Source of the DNA: Candidatus Dormiibacterota bacterium
Lineage (GTDB): Bacteria > Chloroflexota > Dormibacteria > Aeolococcales > Aeolococcaceae
Direction of reading: 5' to 3'
DNA: 6,641 nt
Assembly: GCA_003135255.1 (NCBI GenBank)
Contig: PLAX01000129.1
Coordinates: forward strand, 1-6,641
The position numbers were made by a program, and so were the translations under genes. Shown here in pieces: positions 4,755 through 6,641 of the stretch; positions within the stretch are counted from its first letter, which is position 1; each line of letters opens with the position of its first letter. The notes beneath the pieces were generated by a model. It searched no databases and was not told the DNA's origin. It saw nothing but the letters and a program-made list of their open reading frames with translations.

Positions 4755-6052
4755 TGGCCTATCTGCCCGTCGAGGTGGTCGAGGTGCGCGTGTGGGGTGA
4801 CCGGGTGGGCGCTGTCGCCCTCGACCCGGCCAGCGGGTATTACGTCTTCGAGTACGCGCCCGCATGGCAGGAGCGGGGCGTCGAGCTGGCACCGACGACG
4901 ATGCCAGTCAGCCGGCGCCGGTACGTATTCCCCACCCTGCCCGTCGGCACCTTCCACCGGCTACCGGCCCTGCTCGCCGACGCGCTCCCCGACGCCTTCG
5001 GCAATGCGCTCACCACCGCGTACCTTGCGACCGAGGGCGTCCCAGCCTCGGCGATCACGCCACTCGACCGTCTTGCCTACCTCGCGTCGCGCGGGGTCGG
5101 AGCGCTCGAATTTCGGCCTCGCCGGGGGTCGCAGCCTCGAAAGACGACCGCGATCGACCTCGCCGAGCTGGTACTCGCTGCGCGCACTGCTGCCTCCGGG
5201 ACGTTCTCCTCGGAGGACGGCATCACCCAGGCGGTGCTCCACCTCATTGCGGTGGGGACCTCCGCGGGCGGCGCACGCGCGAAGGCCGTGGTCGCGTGGA
5301 ATCCGACGACGGGCGAGGTGCGCTCCGGTCAGGTCCCCTCCGATCCCGGATTCGAGCCGTGGCTCTTGAAGCTCGACGGCGTCGGGTCCGATTTCGACCT
5401 CGGCGAGTCGGCGGACTACGGCCGGATCGAGTACGCCTACGCTCTGATGGCCAAAGCGGCCGGGATCGAGATGACCGCGTGCCGTCTGCTCCCGGAGGGC
5501 GGCCGAGCGCATTTCATGACGCGACGCTTCGACCGCCTGGATGACGGGACCAAGGTCCACATCCAGAGCCTGTGCGCGCTCGCCCACCTCGACTTCCGGC
5601 TGATCGGGGCGCACGACTACGCCCAGCTGTTCGAGACCGCGGAACGCCTCGGACTCAGCGCGGAGGTAGCCGCGCAACTGTTTCGCCGCATGGTGTTCAA
5701 CGTGGCGGCGGCGAACTGCGACGACCACACTCGCAACTTCTCCTTCCTGCTGCCGCGGGGTGGCGGATGGCGGCTCGCCCCGGCCTACGACGTCACCCAC
5801 GCGCACCATGCGCAGAGCCGCTGGACCGCCCCGCACCTGATGGCCGTCAACGGCCGGACGCGCGAGATCGGGAGGTCTGATCTGGCGACGGTCGGCGACC
5901 GTTTCCAGGTCCCGGATGCGAGGGTGATCATCGGCGCCGTGCTCGACACCGTCGAGTCCTGGTCAGAGTTCGCCGCGGAGGCTTCCGTCGGTCCGAAGGC
6001 CAAGGACGAGGTCGGCCGCGACATCCTGGAGGTGAGCGCGCTCCTGCGCTAA
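4754..6052 (+). CDS. hipA: HipA-like serine/threonine kinase toxin
   Basis: The protein has 432 residues, close to the 440 of E. coli HipA, and seems complete. The N-terminal subdomain (1-120) has the family run FHRLPALLADALPDAFGNAL (67-86) and LDRLAYLASRGVGALEF (104-120). The kinase motifs follow in order. TSAGGARAK (169-177) is the glycine-rich loop, with Ser170 aligning with the autophosphorylated Ser150 of E. coli HipA. Lys206 in WLLKLD aligns with the ATP-binding lysine. EYAYALMAKAAGIEM (226-240) leads into FMTRRFDR (254-261). Asp323 in CDDHTRNFS (322-330) matches catalytic Asp309, with Asn328 as metal ligand. Asp346 in PAYDVT is the DFG-like aspartate. All key residues are kept, so it should be an active kinase. 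E. coli HipA phosphorylates glutamyl-tRNA synthetase and halts translation; relatives have other targets, so the target here is unknown. It is held by HipB and co-transcribed with it. The gene is GC-rich like its right-hand neighbour. Confidence 0.92.
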   Translation: MAYLPVEVVEVRVWGDRVGAVALDPASGYYVFEYAPAWQERGVELAPTTMPVSRRRYVFPTLPVGTFHRLPALLADALPDAFGNALTTAYLATEGVPASAITPLDRLAYLASRGVGALEFRPRRGSQPRKTTAIDLAELVLAARTAASGTFSSEDGITQAVLHLIAVGTSAGGARAKAVVAWNPTTGEVRSGQVPSDPGFEPWLLKLDGVGSDFDLGESADYGRIEYAYALMAKAAGIEMTACRLLPEGGRAHFMTRRFDRLDDGTKVHIQSLCALAHLDFRLIGAHDYAQLFETAERLGLSAEVAAQLFRRMVFNVAAANCDDHTRNFSFLLPRGGGWRLAPAYDVTHAHHAQSRWTAPHLMAVNGRTREIGRSDLATVGDRFQVPDARVIIGAVLDTVESWSEFAAEASVGPKAKDEVGRDILEVSALLR

Positions 6053-6116
6053 GACGCCGAGCCGGGGGCAACATGTCGCCGCGTCGCCGGGCGTGGCGTG
6101 CGGTTGCGGCGCGGGC

Positions 6117-6641
6117 TCAGGCCCCGGCGGCGACCTCGCGGAGATGCTGCCAGAGCAGCTCCACGGCGGGAGTGTGCACGCCCTCGCGACGGGCGGCGGT
6201 GAAAGCCTGCAGAACGGGTGGCCCGGGGCAGGGGAGCGCGGTTAGGCGGCCGGCCACGAGGTCGATCTCGACCAGCGCCCGCGGCATCACGGCGAACCCC
6301 AGCCCCGCCTTGAGTGCCGGGACCAGAGCCCCCTCCTCGAGCTCGACCGTCTCGGCCCCCTCGGCGTACTCCCCGAGCAGCTGGGCGGCGAGCAGCTGGG
6401 TCGCCGTTCCCCGTTCGTGCTCCAGGTGCCGGTAATCGCGCAGGTCCTTGGCGGGCTCCCGGCTGCTGGTGAGCGGGTGGCCCGGGGCGGCGACGAGCAC
6501 CATCTCGGTGCGCTCCATGACCATCGCCTCCACCCCGGGGGTCTCCACCCTGGAGCCGGCGAAGATGATGTCCACCTCGCCGTCCTGGAGCATCGTGATC
6601 ATCTCCCGGAATCGAGCCAGCCGGAGGTGCAGGCCGAGCTG
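6117..6641 (-). CDS. LysR-family regulator, C-terminal part, cut by the window edge
   Basis: The last 174 residues of a LysR-type regulator are visible; the frame is open to the right edge, and the N-terminal helix-turn-helix lies outside. The visible part is the periplasmic-binding-protein-like effector domain. LQDGEVDIIFAG is the usual dGelDlai strand, EMVLVAAPGHPL starts the second lobe, and GLGFAVMPRALVE is the conserved G-G/A-hinge-P strand and helix near the end. The stop at 6117-6119 gives an ordinary C-terminus. Such proteins usually control a divergent gene next to their own start, here outside the window, so the effector and target cannot be inferred. The gene is convergent with hipA, with 64 bases between stops. 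In that gap I see only GC-rich short stems and no T-run terminator. An ATG at 6602 is internal and not the true start. Confidence 0.88.
   Translation of the reverse strand, partial: QLGLHLRLARFREMITMLQDGEVDIIFAGSRVETPGVEAMVMERTEMVLVAAPGHPLTSSREPAKDLRDYRHLEHERGTATQLLAAQLLGEYAEGAETVELEEGALVPALKAGLGFAVMPRALVEIDLVAGRLTALPCPGPPVLQAFTAARREGVHTPAVELLWQHLREVAAGA

Noticed and set aside
4242..4892. 216-codon frame on the - strand across the hipBA promoter and hipB
   Set aside because: It is opposite hipB and the promoter elements, and its sequence is Pro/Arg-rich without any family resemblance.
4961..5836. 291-codon frame on the - strand inside hipA
   Set aside because: It lies wholly opposite the conserved kinase motifs of hipA and its product is arginine-rich without recognisable domains.
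6061..6128. GCCGGGG (6061-6067) complementary to CCCCGGC (6122-6128) across the hipA-LysR gap
   Set aside because: The arms are 54 bases apart in very GC-rich DNA and no T-run follows, so chance is the simplest explanation.
3..6641. A single combined AlbA_2-HipBA defence system
   Set aside because: Almost 3 kb, three unrelated genes on both strands and an apparent composition change separate the two, so shared regulation or function is not supported.

Overview
The window looks like chromosomal accessory DNA from a high-GC Gram-positive bacterium, probably an actinobacterium. The evidence is GC-rich third codon positions, ATGA and TGATG gene overlaps, a TAGGCT-type -10 box placed for leaderless transcription, and protein families common in that phylum. 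No rRNA, tRNA, CRISPR array, transposase or replication origin is visible. The assignment rests on composition and style, not on a marker gene.

Layout from left to right: (1) 3-1679 (+), a 558-residue protein with a Schlafen-type AlbA_2 domain between an unrecognised N-terminal segment and an unrecognised C-terminal half. (2) 1680-2072, a 393-base gap with several short dyads, a weak 25-codon reading frame and, at its right end, a good SigA-type promoter. (3) 2073-3319 (+), a two-gene operon of an alpha/beta hydrolase and a MarR-type regulator overlapping by four bases. (4) 3320-3510, a gap between convergent genes with interleaved inverted and direct repeats. (5) 3511-4245 (-), a dienelactone-hydrolase-family enzyme. 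(6) 4246-4415, a divergent control region with two promoter candidates overlapped by inverted repeats. (7) 4416-6052 (+), a complete hipB-hipA type II toxin-antitoxin operon with translational coupling. (8) 6117-6641 (-), the C-terminal part of a LysR-type regulator that runs off the right edge.

How the parts work together: the HipB-like protein probably represses hipBA through the repeats in front of it and neutralises the HipA kinase. The MarR protein probably controls its own operon with the hydrolase, perhaps in response to a small organic ligand. The AlbA_2 protein and HipBA are both types common in defence or stress islands, but they are almost 3 kb apart with metabolic-type genes between them, so nothing shows that they form one system. 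The left part (to about 3.4 kb) looks lower in GC than the right part, which suggests that pieces of different origin meet here. No clearly new multi-gene system is visible. The best leads are the uncharacterised parts of the AlbA_2 protein and the compact hipBA control region.
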